NCBI RefSeq assembly: GCF_003522965.1
Contig: NZ_CP031513.1
Span: 744,001-808,000 of the forward strand
From: Bombilactobacillus bombi
GTDB lineage: Bacteria > Bacillota > Bacilli > Lactobacillales > Lactobacillaceae
Direction of reading: 5' to 3'
Length of the DNA stretch: 64,000 bases
Below the pieces are notes generated by a model, which had not been told where the DNA came from, did no database searches, and saw only the letters and a program-made list of their open reading frames with translations. Positions 27,585-41,141 of the stretch are shown here, piece after piece. A program made the position numbers and the translations under genes. The stretch's first letter is position 1, and each line of letters starts with the position of its first letter.

Positions 27585-28793
27585 TCAATCAAAATGATCA
27601 CTGCTGAACATATAACTCTTGTAATGATATCTCATTGACATAATGACGCCTACACCAATCATATTGGCAATCAGAGCAGAACCCCCTTGGGAAATGAATG
27701 GCAGAGGGATTCCCGTCATTGGCAATAATCCAATACTCATACCGATATTTTCAAATACATGGAATAAAATCATTACTACAATTCCAGTTGATACATAAGC
27801 ATAAAATTCATTTTTGGTATCAAAAGTTACTTTAACCATTTGTGAAATTAACAAAAAATACATCATAATTAATAAACATGAACCAATAAAGCCAAAGTTT
27901 TCTGCAATAACTGAAAAAATCATATCTGATTCACGTACTGGAACATAAACATTAGAATGGTTAAAGCCCTTACCTGTAAGCTTACCCGAGCCAACAGCTT
28001 TCAGATTTTGCCAGAGCTGATAACTATTATTAGACGTGTCATGCGCTGGATTGAGCCATGAGTCAATGCGCTCAAATTGATAAGCATGAAAGCCAATGTG
28101 ACTTAATAATTCACGTCCCGAAGTTGTCGCCACCAACGAAATTGCCGTAAAACCTAAAATGGAAGCAAAAATTACTAAGCCGGTAATAATTCGCCAATCG
28201 ATACCAGAAACTAACATTGTTCCTGCAATTATCGCTAAAAATACTAGCATAGTACCAAAATCTTTTTGGAGTAACATTAATACAATAACAGGCAGTGACC
28301 ATAAAATCATTTTCCCAATTAGGATTTGATCACTATGCAGTGTATGTTCATGATAAGTATGATTGTGTTCTGTAACAACTCGACCTAACATCAAGATAAA
28401 GGCCGGTTTCATTAATTCCGAAGGCTGAAACGAAAATGGTCCTAGTGCAAACCAACTTTTAGCACCTGTTTGTGCAGCGTATTCGCGACTATATAAAAAT
28501 AAAACTGCAACCAAGAGAAAAATTCCAATCCCATATGCATAAGGCGCAATCATCCATAATTGTTGTGCATCAAAATGCATAATAATTAAAACTCCAACTG
28601 CTCCTAAAATGTACCATGCTAGCTGGGAAACAACCATTTTGACTGGACTGCCAACAGTTCCATTATCATGGTTTGCCGCAACATAAATTGACATTAAACC
28701 AATTAACGCTAAAACCATTACTGAAAAAATTATTCCATAATCAATTCGTGAATTTTCATCATCATTTTTATCTTGTTTGTTTTTTAAGTTCAT
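27585..28793 (-). CDS. rodA: Peptidoglycan glycosyltransferase RodA (SEDS family)
   Basis: 402-residue polytopic membrane protein with about ten helices, the SEDS polymerase of lateral wall growth. Signatures: AKSWFALGPFSFQPSELMKPAFI, QKDFGTMLVFLAI, the catalytic-loop region with SDMIFSVIAENFGFIG, and GIPLPFISQGGSALIANM. A hydrophilic N-terminus of about 18 residues is present. RodA rather than FtsW is supported by its operon with mbl, yidD and DUF2969. Confidence 0.94.
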   Translation of the reverse strand: MNLKNKQDKNDDENSRIDYGIIFSVMVLALIGLMSIYVAANHDNGTVGSPVKMVVSQLAWYILGAVGVLIIMHFDAQQLWMIAPYAYGIGIFLLVAVLFLYSREYAAQTGAKSWFALGPFSFQPSELMKPAFILMLGRVVTEHNHTYHEHTLHSDQILIGKMILWSLPVIVLMLLQKDFGTMLVFLAIIAGTMLVSGIDWRIITGLVIFASILGFTAISLVATTSGRELLSHIGFHAYQFERIDSWLNPAHDTSNNSYQLWQNLKAVGSGKLTGKGFNHSNVYVPVRESDMIFSVIAENFGFIGSCLLIMMYFLLISQMVKVTFDTKNEFYAYVSTGIVVMILFHVFENIGMSIGLLPMTGIPLPFISQGGSALIANMIGVGVIMSMRYHYKSYMFSSDHFD

Positions 28794-28801
28794 AATAGCT
28801 C

Positions 28802-29038
28802 CTAATGTAAATGCAGATTAAATTGCATTAAAGCACTGTTTAAAGCCTCATCTAAACTATTAACAACAACTTTAGGTGCCACACTTGTCGATACTTGCTC
28901 AACTTCATAGTGATGTTCATCTAATTTGGAAATATGAGCCACTGTTTGAGAACGTTTCTTCGAAGACACGATAACGCTCCAGTTAATATCAGATATTTCT
29001 TGTAGTTCAACATTAAAACTTCGTTCTTTTTTACTCAT
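28802..29038 (-). CDS. DUF2969 family protein
   Basis: 78 residues from the ATG at 29038 ([15 protein letters not shown]), preceded by AAGGA 5 bases upstream inside the yidD end. DUF2969 proteins are small, soluble, lactobacillar proteins regularly encoded between yidD and rodA; function is unknown. No membrane helix or metal motif. The gene ends 8 bases before rodA. A link with envelope growth is inferred only from its conserved position. Confidence 0.82.
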   Translation of the reverse strand: MSKKERSFNVELQEISDINWSVIVSSKKRSQTVAHISKLDEHHYEVEQVSTSVAPKVVVNSLDEALNSALMQFNLHLH

Positions 29039-29342
29039 GAGGTTCCTTTCGTCTTTTGGGATGAAATTTTCGAGAAATAATCTCATCTTCATATTGTTCT
29101 GGATGAGGATTTTTCAATATTGTGAATTTGTCAGGTACAGGATCAAAACCACCACGATTAAAGGGATTGCAACGGATAATCCTTGCTAATCCCATAATTA
29201 TTCCTAACAATAATCCATGCTTACTAATAGCTTCAATCATATAGGTTGAACAAGTAGGATAATAGCGGCATGAAGCTGGCAGACCAGGTGAAATATATCT
29301 TTGATAAATCTTTACTAACTTAATAATTATTTGACTAAACAC
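29031..29342 (-). CDS. yidD: Membrane protein insertion efficiency factor YidD
   Basis: 103 residues. The hallmark cysteine motif is clear: [20 protein letters not shown] (three conserved Cys in the family region) and later [14 protein letters not shown]. YidD is a peripheral, amphipathic protein that helps YidC insert inner-membrane proteins. The C-terminal tail is charged and variable. It overlaps DUF2969 by 8 bases and follows the EpuA-type gene by 5 bases. Confidence 0.95.
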   Translation of the reverse strand: MFSQIIIKLVKIYQRYISPGLPASCRYYPTCSTYMIEAISKHGLLLGIIMGLARIIRCNPFNRGGFDPVPDKFTILKNPHPEQYEDEIISRKFHPKRRKEPHE

Positions 29343-29347
29343 ATTGT

Positions 29348-29518
29348 TTACCTTGAAAACTGTAAAATATGCGACCAGGTACTAGGCATTAATGGCGTTA
29401 AAATATTGCCACCACCAATTACCGCTCCAATCATCGCACCAAGTACAAACAAAATTAAAACTGCTAAGATAATTAAAGCAATGGTTTTTAAAAGCTTATT
29501 GCCATGTGACTTATTCAT
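29348..29518 (-). CDS. EpuA-type short membrane protein (annotated as RNA polymerase beta-associated)
   Basis: A 56-residue protein: basic N-terminus [12 protein letters not shown], one membrane helix (about residues 12-36) and the C-terminal signature [20 protein letters not shown], which fits the EpuA family (often listed as 'DNA-directed RNA polymerase subunit beta', a label without functional basis). AAAGGAAG lies 5 bases before the ATG. It sits between mbl and yidD, as in other lactobacilli. EpuA was first named next to the streptococcal competence nuclease endA. Confidence 0.83.
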   Translation of the reverse strand: MNKSHGNKLLKTIALIILAVLILFVLGAMIGAVIGGGNILTPLMPSTWSHILQFSR

Positions 29519-29529
29519 AAAATCTTCCT

Positions 29530-30519
29530 TTAATATTGCTCATGATTCTCAATATGATCTAACAAAATACCAGTTCCTAAGGCAACAGTATCTAGCGGAC
29601 TTTCGGCAATAATCACAGGTACTTGTAGTTCACGGGCAAATAGTTTATCAACTCCCGTAACTAATGAACCCCCACCAGTCAACATAACACCATGGTCAAT
29701 AATATCTGCAGATAATTCTGGTTGTGCTTGCTCTAAAACAGTTTTAGCGCCATCAATAATTGTATAAAAAATATCATTTAACGCATGTTGCACGTCCACT
29801 TCTGAAATAGTCACACTCACAGGCAAACCAGTTTGCACATCACGTCCTCTAATAGTCATTGTGTTGTCTGGATTTGGTTCAAATACCGTCCCAATCTGTT
29901 TTTTAACATCTTCTGCAGTACGCTCACCAATTATAATATTACGATGTAATTTAACGTAATTTTGAATAGCAACGTTCATTTTATCGCCTGCTAAACGAAT
30001 TGATTTGCTAGCAGCAATATCGCCCATTGACAAAATCGCAATATCACTAGTACCACCACCAATATCAATGACCATATTACCTTGCGGTTTGAAGATATCC
30101 ATACCGGCTCCTACTGCAGCAACCTTAGGTTCTAATTCTAAATAAACATCTTTACTACCAGTTTGCTCAGCAGCTTCAATAATTGACTTTTGCTCTATGG
30201 AAGTGATGTTAGTTGGACAACAAATCATAATTCGTGGCCGAGAAAAAACAGTTTTCACGTTGGTTTTTTCAATAAAGTACTTTAGCATTTTTTCAGTAAT
30301 ATTAAAATCCGCAATCACACCATCTTTTAAGGGCCGAATTGCTTTGATATTGCCCGGTGTTCTACCGACCATTTTGTATGCTTCAGTGCCTACTGCTACC
30401 ACTTGATCGGTTTGAGTATTAACAGCAACTACAGAAGGCTCATTAACAACAATTCCCTCTCCTTTGACATTAATCAAAATATTAGCTGTTCCCAAATCAA
30501 TTCCAATAGATTTTGCCAT
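29530..30519 (-). CDS. mbl: MreB-like actin homologue (Mbl/MreBH type)
   Basis: 329 residues, second actin-like protein in the window. Phosphate 1 is [16 protein letters not shown], phosphate 2 is VIDIGGGTSDIAILSMGD and the adenosine motif is GVMLTGGGSLVTGV. Family behaviour: forms membrane filaments that direct wall synthesis. Assignment as Mbl rests on its position near DUF1146, atpC and rodA, as in Bacillus and lactobacilli, not on diagnostic residues. GGAGG precedes the ATG. Confidence 0.92.
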   Translation of the reverse strand: MAKSIGIDLGTANILINVKGEGIVVNEPSVVAVNTQTDQVVAVGTEAYKMVGRTPGNIKAIRPLKDGVIADFNITEKMLKYFIEKTNVKTVFSRPRIMICCPTNITSIEQKSIIEAAEQTGSKDVYLELEPKVAAVGAGMDIFKPQGNMVIDIGGGTSDIAILSMGDIAASKSIRLAGDKMNVAIQNYVKLHRNIIIGERTAEDVKKQIGTVFEPNPDNTMTIRGRDVQTGLPVSVTISEVDVQHALNDIFYTIIDGAKTVLEQAQPELSADIIDHGVMLTGGGSLVTGVDKLFARELQVPVIIAESPLDTVALGTGILLDHIENHEQY

Positions 30520-30553
30520 CTTTTAGCCTCCAAACAAACTTTACCTGCACAAA

Positions 30554-30562
30554 ATTATATCA
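30554..30562 (-). promoter_or_regulatory. Extended -10 promoter of mbl operon
   Basis: Minus strand TGATATAAT, about 35 bases before the ATG, identical with the mreB promoter core at 15053-15061. Confidence 0.65.
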
Positions 30563-30588
30563 TAAATTATTATTAGTATACTTGCTAT

Positions 30589-30822
30589 TTAGAACATAAA
30601 TATCAAATTTTGGAAAGCCTGAACTAAACTAATAAAAAAAGAACTAACCGAATAACCAAGAGTAATGGCCACAAATATTAATAATAGTTTACCTAAATTA
30701 CTATTTAATTGTGGTCGCAAAAATTTATCCCAATCTAATGTTTGAACAGCCATAAAAGCAATCCAAATAAAAAAAAGGTGACTAAAAATTATCAATAGAT
30801 TTTGAATTCCAATTTGTTTCAA
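30589..30822 (-). CDS. DUF1146 family membrane protein (YwzB type)
   Basis: 77 residues with two hydrophobic helices (about 8-27 and 45-66) and the central WDKFLRPQLN motif typical of DUF1146. The start is a TTG at 30822 with AAGGAG 7 bases upstream. The family is found between atpC and mbl/murA in Firmicutes; function is unknown. It is separated from atpC by a terminator and from mbl by the mbl promoter. Confidence 0.85.
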   Translation of the reverse strand: MKQIGIQNLLIIFSHLFFIWIAFMAVQTLDWDKFLRPQLNSNLGKLLLIFVAITLGYSVSSFFISLVQAFQNLIFMF

Positions 30823-30905
30823 TATATATCTCCTTTAAATATCATACCCTTTAATTTTAACAGAAAATCAGCAAAATTGGGTTAAAACAGTGCTTTCTGT
30901 ACTAA

Positions 30906-30955
30906 AAAAGCGTCCTTAGCTATTGAATTTCATTCAACAACTTAAGAACGCTTTT
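30906..30955. terminator. Terminator after atp operon
   Basis: 13-bp stem with one mismatch (AAAAGCGTCCTTA with TAAGAACGCTTTT) around a 24-base loop, ending in T runs on both strands. Confidence 0.7.
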
Positions 30956-30966
30956 GAACAACATAA

Positions 30967-31395
30967 CTAGCGATGCTGAGAAACATTAATTCGATTAATC
31001 GCACGTGCTAAAGCTACTTGAGCTCGTTGGCGATCATCAATGTCATGAGTTTGTTCAGCTTTTTTAATACGCTTTTCAGCTCGTTCTTTAGCATAACGGG
31101 CCCGACGTAAGTCTATATCACGTGCACGCTCAGCGCTATCAGCAATAATAGTAGCAACATTATCTTTAAATTCTAAATAGCCACCATTCACTGCAATTTC
31201 ATCTTCACGATTATCATTATCAGCTCGTAATGAACGTACTTCAGCAATTTGCAAAGTCGCAATAAGCGGCAAATGATTAGCTAAAATACCAAGATCGCCA
31301 TCAGTTGCCCGAGCAATTAAGCGCCGAGAATGATGTGAATAAACTTGGCCGTCAGGAGTAACAATATTGACCTTAAAAATACCACTTTCGTCCAT
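30967..31395 (-). CDS. atpC: F1 ATP synthase epsilon subunit
   Basis: About 142 residues: an N-terminal beta-sandwich (FKVNIVTPDGQVYSHHSRRLI, GDLGILANHLPL) and two C-terminal helices (REDEIAVNGG then the arginine/alanine-rich hairpin). It is part of the central stalk and inhibits ATP hydrolysis. The ATG at 31395 with GGGAGGAG upstream is chosen over an in-frame start 15 bases earlier. Last gene of the atp operon. Confidence 0.95.
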   Translation of the reverse strand: MDESGIFKVNIVTPDGQVYSHHSRRLIARATDGDLGILANHLPLIATLQIAEVRSLRADNDNREDEIAVNGGYLEFKDNVATIIADSAERARDIDLRRARYAKERAEKRIKKAEQTHDIDDRQRAQVALARAINRINVSQHR

Positions 31396-31409
31396 ATTAA
31401 CTCCTCCCA

Positions 31410-32867
<1,458 letters not shown>

Positions 32868-32883
32868 TTAAACAACCCCTTTC

Positions 32884-33813
32884 TTATTCTAACGCTGATG
32901 CACCACCGATAATTTCGGTGATTTCAGTAGTAATTTGTTCTTGACGAGCACGATTATATTTCAATGACAAACTGGCAATCAAATCATCAGCGTTATCAGT
33001 TGCCGTTCTCATTGCAGACATTGATGCAGCATGTTCAGCAGTTTTAGCATCCATTATTGAACCGAAAACAATACTTTCAATATATTGTGGCACTAACTTT
33101 TGCAATACAACTTCGACAGATGGATCAATAATGTAATTAGGGTTATCTTCAATATTATCAAAATTAATATCATCAGCAATATCACGAGAAATTGGTAGTA
33201 ACTCATTAACCTTAAAAGTTGAAGTTAACGAATTAACATGATGATTATGACAAATATACAATTGATCAAAAACCCCAGCATCAAACATTTCTACACATGT
33301 TTTGACCAATTTTTGAATAGTTAAAAACTTCGGAACATCTTCTACGCCACGATATTCATAAGCAACATTGTAACCGCGCTTTTTGAAGAAATCAGCACCA
33401 GTGCCGCCCACTGCAATTATCGTAAATTTAGACTTGTCGCCCTGATGATTTTTTTCTAACAAATCCATAGTTGCTTTAATGATTGTCGAATTATAACTGC
33501 CAACCAGACCACGATCAGAAGTAACAACAATATAACCGGTTTTTTTAATTGGTCGATTCTTCAAAAGGTGGTCTAAAGACATTACATCCTGCGACTGTTC
33601 GTCATCTGTGCTTTTGTATTGACTGATAATCTTACTTGCAACTAAATGACCCATAGTATCTTGCAGCTTTTGTTCATACAATTGATAGGCGTTAGATTTC
33701 TTTTCAATTTGTGTTAACTTGGCTCCAGAAACCATCTGCATAGCATTAGTGATTTGACCTGTCTTCTTAGTTGAAGCAATGCGGCGTTTAATATCCATTA
33801 AGGACTCAGCCAT
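32884..33813 (-). CDS. atpG: F1 ATP synthase gamma subunit
   Basis: Rotor subunit, 309 residues. The N-terminal helix MDIKRRIASTKKTGQITNA and the C-terminal helix NRARQEQITTEITEIIGGA form the antiparallel coiled coil; VTSDRGLVGSYN is the conserved central strand. A slightly long acidic loop is present between residues 60 and 90, a normal variation in lactobacilli. Confidence 0.98.
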   Translation of the reverse strand: MAESLMDIKRRIASTKKTGQITNAMQMVSGAKLTQIEKKSNAYQLYEQKLQDTMGHLVASKIISQYKSTDDEQSQDVMSLDHLLKNRPIKKTGYIVVTSDRGLVGSYNSTIIKATMDLLEKNHQGDKSKFTIIAVGGTGADFFKKRGYNVAYEYRGVEDVPKFLTIQKLVKTCVEMFDAGVFDQLYICHNHHVNSLTSTFKVNELLPISRDIADDINFDNIEDNPNYIIDPSVEVVLQKLVPQYIESIVFGSIMDAKTAEHAASMSAMRTATDNADDLIASLSLKYNRARQEQITTEITEIIGGASALE

Positions 33814-33829
33814 TAGTCATACCCCCTTA

Positions 33830-35917
<2,088 letters not shown>

Positions 35918-35940
<23 letters not shown>

Positions 35941-36439
35941 TCAACTCCTTAATATACGAGTCGATCAGATTTGCTTGATCACTAACAGATAATTCGCGAC
36001 CAATTATCTTTGTGGCAATGTCAACTGAAAGCTGGGCAACATCATTTTGAACTGACTTCATCGCATCTTCTTTTGCTTGCTGAGCATTAGCCTGAGCTCG
36101 AGATTGAATTTCTTGAGCCTCCGAATGGGCTTGATCAACAATACTTTGTCGCTGATCTTCACCTGATTTTTTAGCATCAGTAACAATTTGTACTGCTTCT
36201 ACCTTAGAATCCTTTAAAGCTGCTTCGCGCTGCTGTTTTAATGCTTCCGCGTCATGGCGTTCTTGATCGGCATAATCAAGATCACCAGTAATCTTTTGAT
36301 TACGTTTTTCCATCATATTAGTGATTGGTTCCCACGCATAGTGTTTCACCAATAGCGCCAATAAGATAAAAGCAATTAAAACAAACAACGTATCACCAAG
36401 TGATGAAGATTCTGCTGCTAATAATAATTTAGTTTGCAA
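35918..36439 (-). CDS. atpF: ATP synthase Fo subunit b
   Basis: 173 residues: one N-terminal membrane helix (about 14-31) and a long charged, alanine- and glutamine-rich coiled coil that forms the stator. The end IIGRELSVSDQANLIDSYIKEL is typical. Between subunits c and delta as expected. Confidence 0.95.
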
Positions 36440-36481
36440 TGATACGTCATCCCTTTCTTATTAAGTTCCAACACTCGCTTA

Positions 36482-36691
36482 TTAAAGAACCAGAAGAAAG
36501 GCAACAACAATCGCCAAAATTGGCACAGCTTCAATCAAACCAACACCGATAAACATTGTTGAACGTAATTGTCCAGCCATTTCAGGTTGACGAGCCATAT
36601 TCTTAATAGTTTCAGAGATAACCTTTCCGTTACCATATGAAGCGGCCAATGCGGCCAAACCTGCTGCGATACCTGCACCTAAAAATTTCAT
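36482..36691 (-). CDS. atpE: ATP synthase Fo subunit c
   Basis: 69-residue helical hairpin forming the proton-translocating ring. The polar loop is [13 protein letters not shown] and the ion-carrying carboxylate is Glu in [13 protein letters not shown]. There is no extra Q/E pattern that would suggest sodium specificity, so protons are the likely ion. Confidence 0.97.
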   Translation of the reverse strand: MKFLGAGIAAGLAALAASYGNGKVISETIKNMARQPEMAGQLRSTMFIGVGLIEAVPILAIVVAFLLVL

Positions 36692-36709
36692 TTAAATAAT
36701 ACCTCCAAA

Positions 36710-37423
36710 TTATTCCGCTACAATCTTGTGTGATATATAGACAGTTGATAGTGTAACAAATACATACGCTTGGATTGCTCCAATAAATACTGAGAATCCC
36801 TGCCAAATCATTGATACTAACAATGATGGAATCCAAGTTAATATTCCATGTGAGCCAGCCATTTTGACAATTAAATCTAATAAAACTTCACCAGCAAAAA
36901 TATTACCGTAAAGACGAAGTGATAATGTCAAAAAGTTAGTAAACTCTTCCAAAATATTAATTGGAGTTAAAAACCAGATAGGCTCGGCATAGTGATGGAT
37001 ATAGCCTTTAAAGCCTAATTGCTGAACACAGTAAAAATGGGATAAAACCATAGAAATAGTTCCTAAAGCCATTGTAACAATTGGACTTGAAGTTGGTGAT
37101 TTCACAAACGTTTGCCCACCAACTGCAATTTCTAAAATTAAACCCAACTGGTTAGAAACAAAGATAAAGGCAAACATCACAAACACATAAAACATGATTG
37201 GTTGTGCTTGACCTTTGTCAGGAATCATTTGCTTGACAATACCATTGGTAAAATCAACAATCCATTCTAAAAGATTTTGAGCCTTTCCAGGTCGCATTTC
37301 TATTTTTCTTGATAAAGCAAAAAACAAAATGAAGACCAAGATTGCTGCAATCAAGGTTGACAAGCAATTTGCAATATTAAAAGTTAACCCACCAATTGTG
37401 ATTAGTGGAGAAGATCCATTCAA
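36710..37423 (-). CDS. atpB: ATP synthase Fo subunit a
   Basis: 237-residue membrane protein with about six helices; the essential arginine lies in LTLSLRLYGNIFAGEVLL. It starts at a TTG (37423) whose Shine-Dalgarno (GGAGG) is 12 bases away, a rather long gap. No atpI gene precedes it; upp is next upstream, so the atp operon here begins with atpB. Confidence 0.95.
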   Translation of the reverse strand: MNGSSPLITIGGLTFNIANCLSTLIAAILVFILFFALSRKIEMRPGKAQNLLEWIVDFTNGIVKQMIPDKGQAQPIMFYVFVMFAFIFVSNQLGLILEIAVGGQTFVKSPTSSPIVTMALGTISMVLSHFYCVQQLGFKGYIHHYAEPIWFLTPINILEEFTNFLTLSLRLYGNIFAGEVLLDLIVKMAGSHGILTWIPSLLVSMIWQGFSVFIGAIQAYVFVTLSTVYISHKIVAE

Positions 37424-37453
37424 TCGATATCACTTCCTCCCCTTTATTATTTC

Positions 37454-37459
37454 ATTGTA
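37454..37459 (-). promoter_or_regulatory. Possible -10 of the atp operon
   Basis: Minus strand TACAAT 30 bases before the atpB start; -35 region poor. The 118-base upp-atpB gap is otherwise AT-rich without a clear hairpin. Confidence 0.4.
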
Positions 37460-37541
37460 CCTGAATTCACTCAAGCATAAGACCAGATTACCACCAAAAA
37501 ACAACAAATTCAAAGCAAAAATAAATATTTTCTATATAAAA

Positions 37542-38171
37542 TTATTTAGTTCCAAATAAACGATCTCCAGCGTCACCCAAACCAGGAAAAATATAACCAT
37601 TTTCATTAATTTTTTCATCTAAAGCTGCAGCATAGATATCAACGTCAGGATGAGCAGCTTGAACTTTACGAACACCTTCTGGTGCTGCTACTAATACTAC
37701 TAAGCGCATATGTTTAGCGCCCCGTTTTTTCAAGGCATCAATGGCCATATTCGCAGATCCCCCCGTTGCTAACATTGGATCAACAATAAATAATTCACGC
37801 TGATCAATATCCGAAGGCAACTTCACAAAATATTCGTGTGGTTTTAAAGTTTTTTCATCCCGGTACATCCCAATATGACCAACTTTAGCAGCTGGAATCA
37901 AACGTAAAACACCATCAACCATTCCCAATCCAGCCCGCAAAATGGGAATTACCGCCAATTTTTTTCCAGCTAATTCTTTTTGAACAGTTTCACCCATTGG
38001 GGTTTGTACCTTTGTATCTTTTAAAGGTAAGTCACGCGTCATTTCATAAACCATTAATTCTGCAATTTCATTCACAATTCCTCTAAATTCTTGCGTACCT
38101 GTTTCCTTGTCACGAATCAGAGTTAACTTATGCTGAATTAAGGGATGATTTAAAACTGTAAATTTGGACAT
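37542..38171 (-). CDS. upp: Uracil phosphoribosyltransferase
   Basis: Pyrimidine salvage enzyme making UMP from uracil and PRPP, 209 residues. The PRPP-binding loop is [18 protein letters not shown], and the uracil-binding region [17 protein letters not shown] closes the protein. It lies immediately before atpB, a conserved Firmicutes order. Only 2 bases separate it from ywlC. Confidence 0.98.
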   Translation of the reverse strand: MSKFTVLNHPLIQHKLTLIRDKETGTQEFRGIVNEIAELMVYEMTRDLPLKDTKVQTPMGETVQKELAGKKLAVIPILRAGLGMVDGVLRLIPAAKVGHIGMYRDEKTLKPHEYFVKLPSDIDQRELFIVDPMLATGGSANMAIDALKKRGAKHMRLVVLVAAPEGVRKVQAAHPDVDIYAAALDEKINENGYIFPGLGDAGDRLFGTK

Positions 38172-38173
38172 TA

Positions 38174-39202
38174 TTAATCCTCCTGTGTTTTAAAATGGGT
38201 ATTACCAGCTGATTTATTCAAACGATTCATATAAGCAGCGCCTAAACCTGATGCTGAAAATCCTTGCGCTAGAATATATTTAATTTGTGGATTTAAATCA
38301 AATTGACGTAGAGCGGCAAACAATAAATGACTCGCAGAAGCCAGAGATTCTCCCAAAGAGAAAGTTTCTTGCGCTGGCGTTAAATCCAGTTGGTCTAAAA
38401 CTTTCTGTTCAGCCATCACAGCAAAAGGAACCTTCTTGTGCTCAATTCGAGTTATGGCTGGAGCAAAATCGGAAATTGAATCAATTATTATGACTTGTGC
38501 TTGAGGGGCATAGTGCTTATATTTCATGCCTGGTGCTTTAGGAATTTCACCAGCTTGAACTTGATGGTGATCGCTTTGTACGGTTCCAATTACTTCTCTT
38601 AACTGCTCTAATGAAATTGCTCCCGGACGTAAAATTGTTGGCACCTCACTAGTCAAGTCCAATACTGTTGATTCCAAACCAACCCGAGTAGGACCATCAT
38701 CTAAAATGGCAGTTATTTTACCATTTAAATCATGATAGACATGTTCTGCTAAAGTGGGACTAGGCTTTCCAGAAGTATTCGCAGATGGACCTACAATTGG
38801 TTTGTCTAAGAGACTGATTAATTGTAAAGTTGTTTCATTATCAGGCATTCTAAACGCAACTGTATCTAAACCACCAGTAACTGTTTTGGATAACTTGCCA
38901 GCTTTAACAGGTAAAATAATGGTTAAAGGCCCTGGCCAAAAAGCATCCATCAATTTCATGGCTGTATCTTTTTGTTGAATATCAGCATATTGCCAAACCA
39001 TTTTGGGACCATTAACATGGACAATCAAAGGATTGTCACTAGGCCGCCCCTTAGCAAGATACACAGATTGAGCCGCCTGAGAATTAGTCGCATCTGCGCC
39101 TAAACCGTAGACCGTTTCGGTTGGAAAAGCAACTAGTTTACCTTCATTTAACCATTTTGCAGCTTGTTGGACATTATTTGGCAATAGAATTGCAGTTTTC
39201 AT
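38174..39202 (-). CDS. ywlC: Threonylcarbamoyl-AMP synthase (Sua5/YwlC)
   Basis: Makes the threonylcarbamoyl adenylate needed for t6A37 in tRNA. 342 residues: an N-terminal YrdC domain ([34 protein letters not shown]) followed by the Sua5 C-terminal domain, which starts after the linker [16 protein letters not shown]. The long form is normal in Firmicutes. It follows prmC directly. Confidence 0.96.
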   Translation of the reverse strand: MKTAILLPNNVQQAAKWLNEGKLVAFPTETVYGLGADATNSQAAQSVYLAKGRPSDNPLIVHVNGPKMVWQYADIQQKDTAMKLMDAFWPGPLTIILPVKAGKLSKTVTGGLDTVAFRMPDNETTLQLISLLDKPIVGPSANTSGKPSPTLAEHVYHDLNGKITAILDDGPTRVGLESTVLDLTSEVPTILRPGAISLEQLREVIGTVQSDHHQVQAGEIPKAPGMKYKHYAPQAQVIIIDSISDFAPAITRIEHKKVPFAVMAEQKVLDQLDLTPAQETFSLGESLASASHLLFAALRQFDLNPQIKYILAQGFSASGLGAAYMNRLNKSAGNTHFKTQED

Positions 39203-40051
39203 TTATTTCACCTCTTTTCGCTGAATTCGCAAAAAACGCGGATGATTAGCTAAATCGTTAAAAAATTCAATTTGCCAATCGGGTAATTGCTCTTGAAACA
39301 TTTTACTAATTTTTCCTCGTTGTTGAAAGCCAAATTCTAAATAAATTTTTCCTTTTGGCGTTAAAAAATCTGGCGCTTGCTGAAATATCTGCCGATAAAA
39401 TGCTAATCCATTTTCACTCGCAAATAATGCCTGGTGCGGCTCAAAATCCAAAACGGATTGATCCATTAAATCAATTTCATTATCAGCAATATAAGGAGGA
39501 TTAAAGACAATAATATCAAATTGTTGATTTGCAACGGGTTCAAACAAATCACCCAATAAAAAATTTATTGCGACATGATGGCGATGACTGTTTTCTTGAG
39601 CTATCTGCAAAGCTGCTGCAGAAATATCTGTTGCCGTTAATTTTGAATATTTACCTTTTAAGCCCAACGTTATTATCAATGCTCCCGAGCCAGTTCCCAA
39701 TTCTAATAAACTATTAGCAGCTGGACTGTCTTGTAAAATTTGGGTAATCATTGCTTCACTATCTTGTCGCGGTATTAAAGTATCTGATGTCACTTTAAAT
39801 TGTCGACCATAAAACCAAGCATTGCCTAAAATATACTGTGGTGGTACGCCAGTTGCCGCTAATTGAATAGCTTTTTGATATTGTTGCTGCAAATCAGCTT
39901 GCATTAACTCTTGTTGATGTAAGGTTAGTTTGGTTAAATTCCATCCTGTTAGCTCCAATAACAAATATTGGGCAATTTCAGGATCTTGCTGTTGCTTTTT
40001 TAATATTAAAAAAGCCCAATTCAGGGCATTAATATAGCTTTGTTTCTCCAT
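39203..40051 (-). CDS. prmC: Release factor glutamine methyltransferase PrmC
   Basis: Methylates the glutamine of the GGQ motif of release factors. 282 residues from ATG 40051 ([15 protein letters not shown]), which overlaps prfA by 23 bases and has GGAGCAG upstream. SAM motif [15 protein letters not shown] and the substrate motif VFNPPYIAD are present. A longer in-frame start lies inside prfA and lacks the family N-terminus. Confidence 0.96.
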   Translation of the reverse strand: MEKQSYINALNWAFLILKKQQQDPEIAQYLLLELTGWNLTKLTLHQQELMQADLQQQYQKAIQLAATGVPPQYILGNAWFYGRQFKVTSDTLIPRQDSEAMITQILQDSPAANSLLELGTGSGALIITLGLKGKYSKLTATDISAAALQIAQENSHRHHVAINFLLGDLFEPVANQQFDIIVFNPPYIADNEIDLMDQSVLDFEPHQALFASENGLAFYRQIFQQAPDFLTPKGKIYLEFGFQQRGKISKMFQEQLPDWQIEFFNDLANHPRFLRIQRKEVK

Positions 40052-41126
40052 TTTGAATCTGCTCCAACTTATTAGTTTGATCAGATAGAATGAGGGCATC
40101 GATAATTTCATCCAATTGCCCATTCATAATTTTATCTAATTTATTCAACGACAAACCAATCCGATGATCAGTTACTCGATTTTGCGGATAATTGTAGGTA
40201 CGAATGCGTTCAGAACGATCACCAGTACCAACAGCTGACTTGCGTTCTGCATCATATTCACTTTGATTTTGAGATTCATAATAGTCATAAACGCGCGAAC
40301 GCAAAATTTGCATCGCTTTTTCTCTATTTTGTTGTTGTGAACGTTGATCTTGCATTGCTACCACAATCCCAGTAGGAAGATGCGTCATTCGTACTGCCGA
40401 AGAAGTCTTATTAATATGTTGTCCACCAGCACCCGAAGAACGATAAACGTCGACACGAATATCTTTGGGATCAATTTCTAAATCCACTTCATCATATTCA
40501 GGCATCACTGCAACTGTGGCTGTAGAAGTATGCACCCGGCCAGCAGATTCTGTCGAAGGAATCCGCTGAACCCGATGAGCGCCGTTTTCAAACTTTAATT
40601 TGGAAAAAACATTTTTTCCAGTAATCATAATCGCAACTTCTTTATAACCGCCAACTTCTGTCTTATTCTCATCAACAATTTCAAATTGCCAATTTTGCCG
40701 TTCTGCATATCGTTCATACATATTCAACAAATCGCCAGCAAATAAGCTGGCTTCATCGCCACCGGCAGCTCCGCGAATTTCCATAATAATATTTTTATCA
40801 TCATTAGGGTCTTGGGGAATCATTAAAATTTTAATTTGATTTTCGGTCTCTGCCAAATCATTTTCTTGTTCTGCTAATTCTTCTTTAGCTAGTTCTTCTA
40901 ATTCCGGATCTTTGCTGTCTTCTAAAACTTCTTTGCTTTGGGAAATATCCGCTTTTAAACGTTGATATTTTTTGAATTCAGTAACAACTTTAGCCATTTC
41001 GGCGGCTTCTTTGGAAATTTTCAAATAACGCGGAGTATCATTAATCACTTCAGGGTCACTCATTAATTCTTGTAATTCATCATAGCGTTCAACTAGACCC
41101 TCTAATTGATCAAAAATTTTATCCAC
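40029..41126 (-). CDS. prfA: Peptide chain release factor 1
   Basis: Recognises UAA and UAG. 365 residues. The catalytic GGQ appears in [17 protein letters not shown]; the codon-recognition region precedes it ([19 protein letters not shown]). Adjacent to its modifier prmC. Confidence 0.98.
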   Translation of the reverse strand: MDKIFDQLEGLVERYDELQELMSDPEVINDTPRYLKISKEAAEMAKVVTEFKKYQRLKADISQSKEVLEDSKDPELEELAKEELAEQENDLAETENQIKILMIPQDPNDDKNIIMEIRGAAGGDEASLFAGDLLNMYERYAERQNWQFEIVDENKTEVGGYKEVAIMITGKNVFSKLKFENGAHRVQRIPSTESAGRVHTSTATVAVMPEYDEVDLEIDPKDIRVDVYRSSGAGGQHINKTSSAVRMTHLPTGIVVAMQDQRSQQQNREKAMQILRSRVYDYYESQNQSEYDAERKSAVGTGDRSERIRTYNYPQNRVTDHRIGLSLNKLDKIMNGQLDEIIDALILSDQTNKLEQIQNGETKLY

Positions 41127-41141
41127 TTTAAAACCTTCTTT

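Noticed and set aside
29331-29612. Plus-strand open frame of 93 codons
   Set aside because: It lies opposite the EpuA-type gene and the mbl end and shows no recognisable protein; the minus-strand genes have Shine-Dalgarno sites and family motifs.
29530-30519. Second mreB as recent duplication of the first
   Set aside because: The proteins differ throughout; they are ancient paralogues in separate conserved clusters, not a tandem or recent copy.
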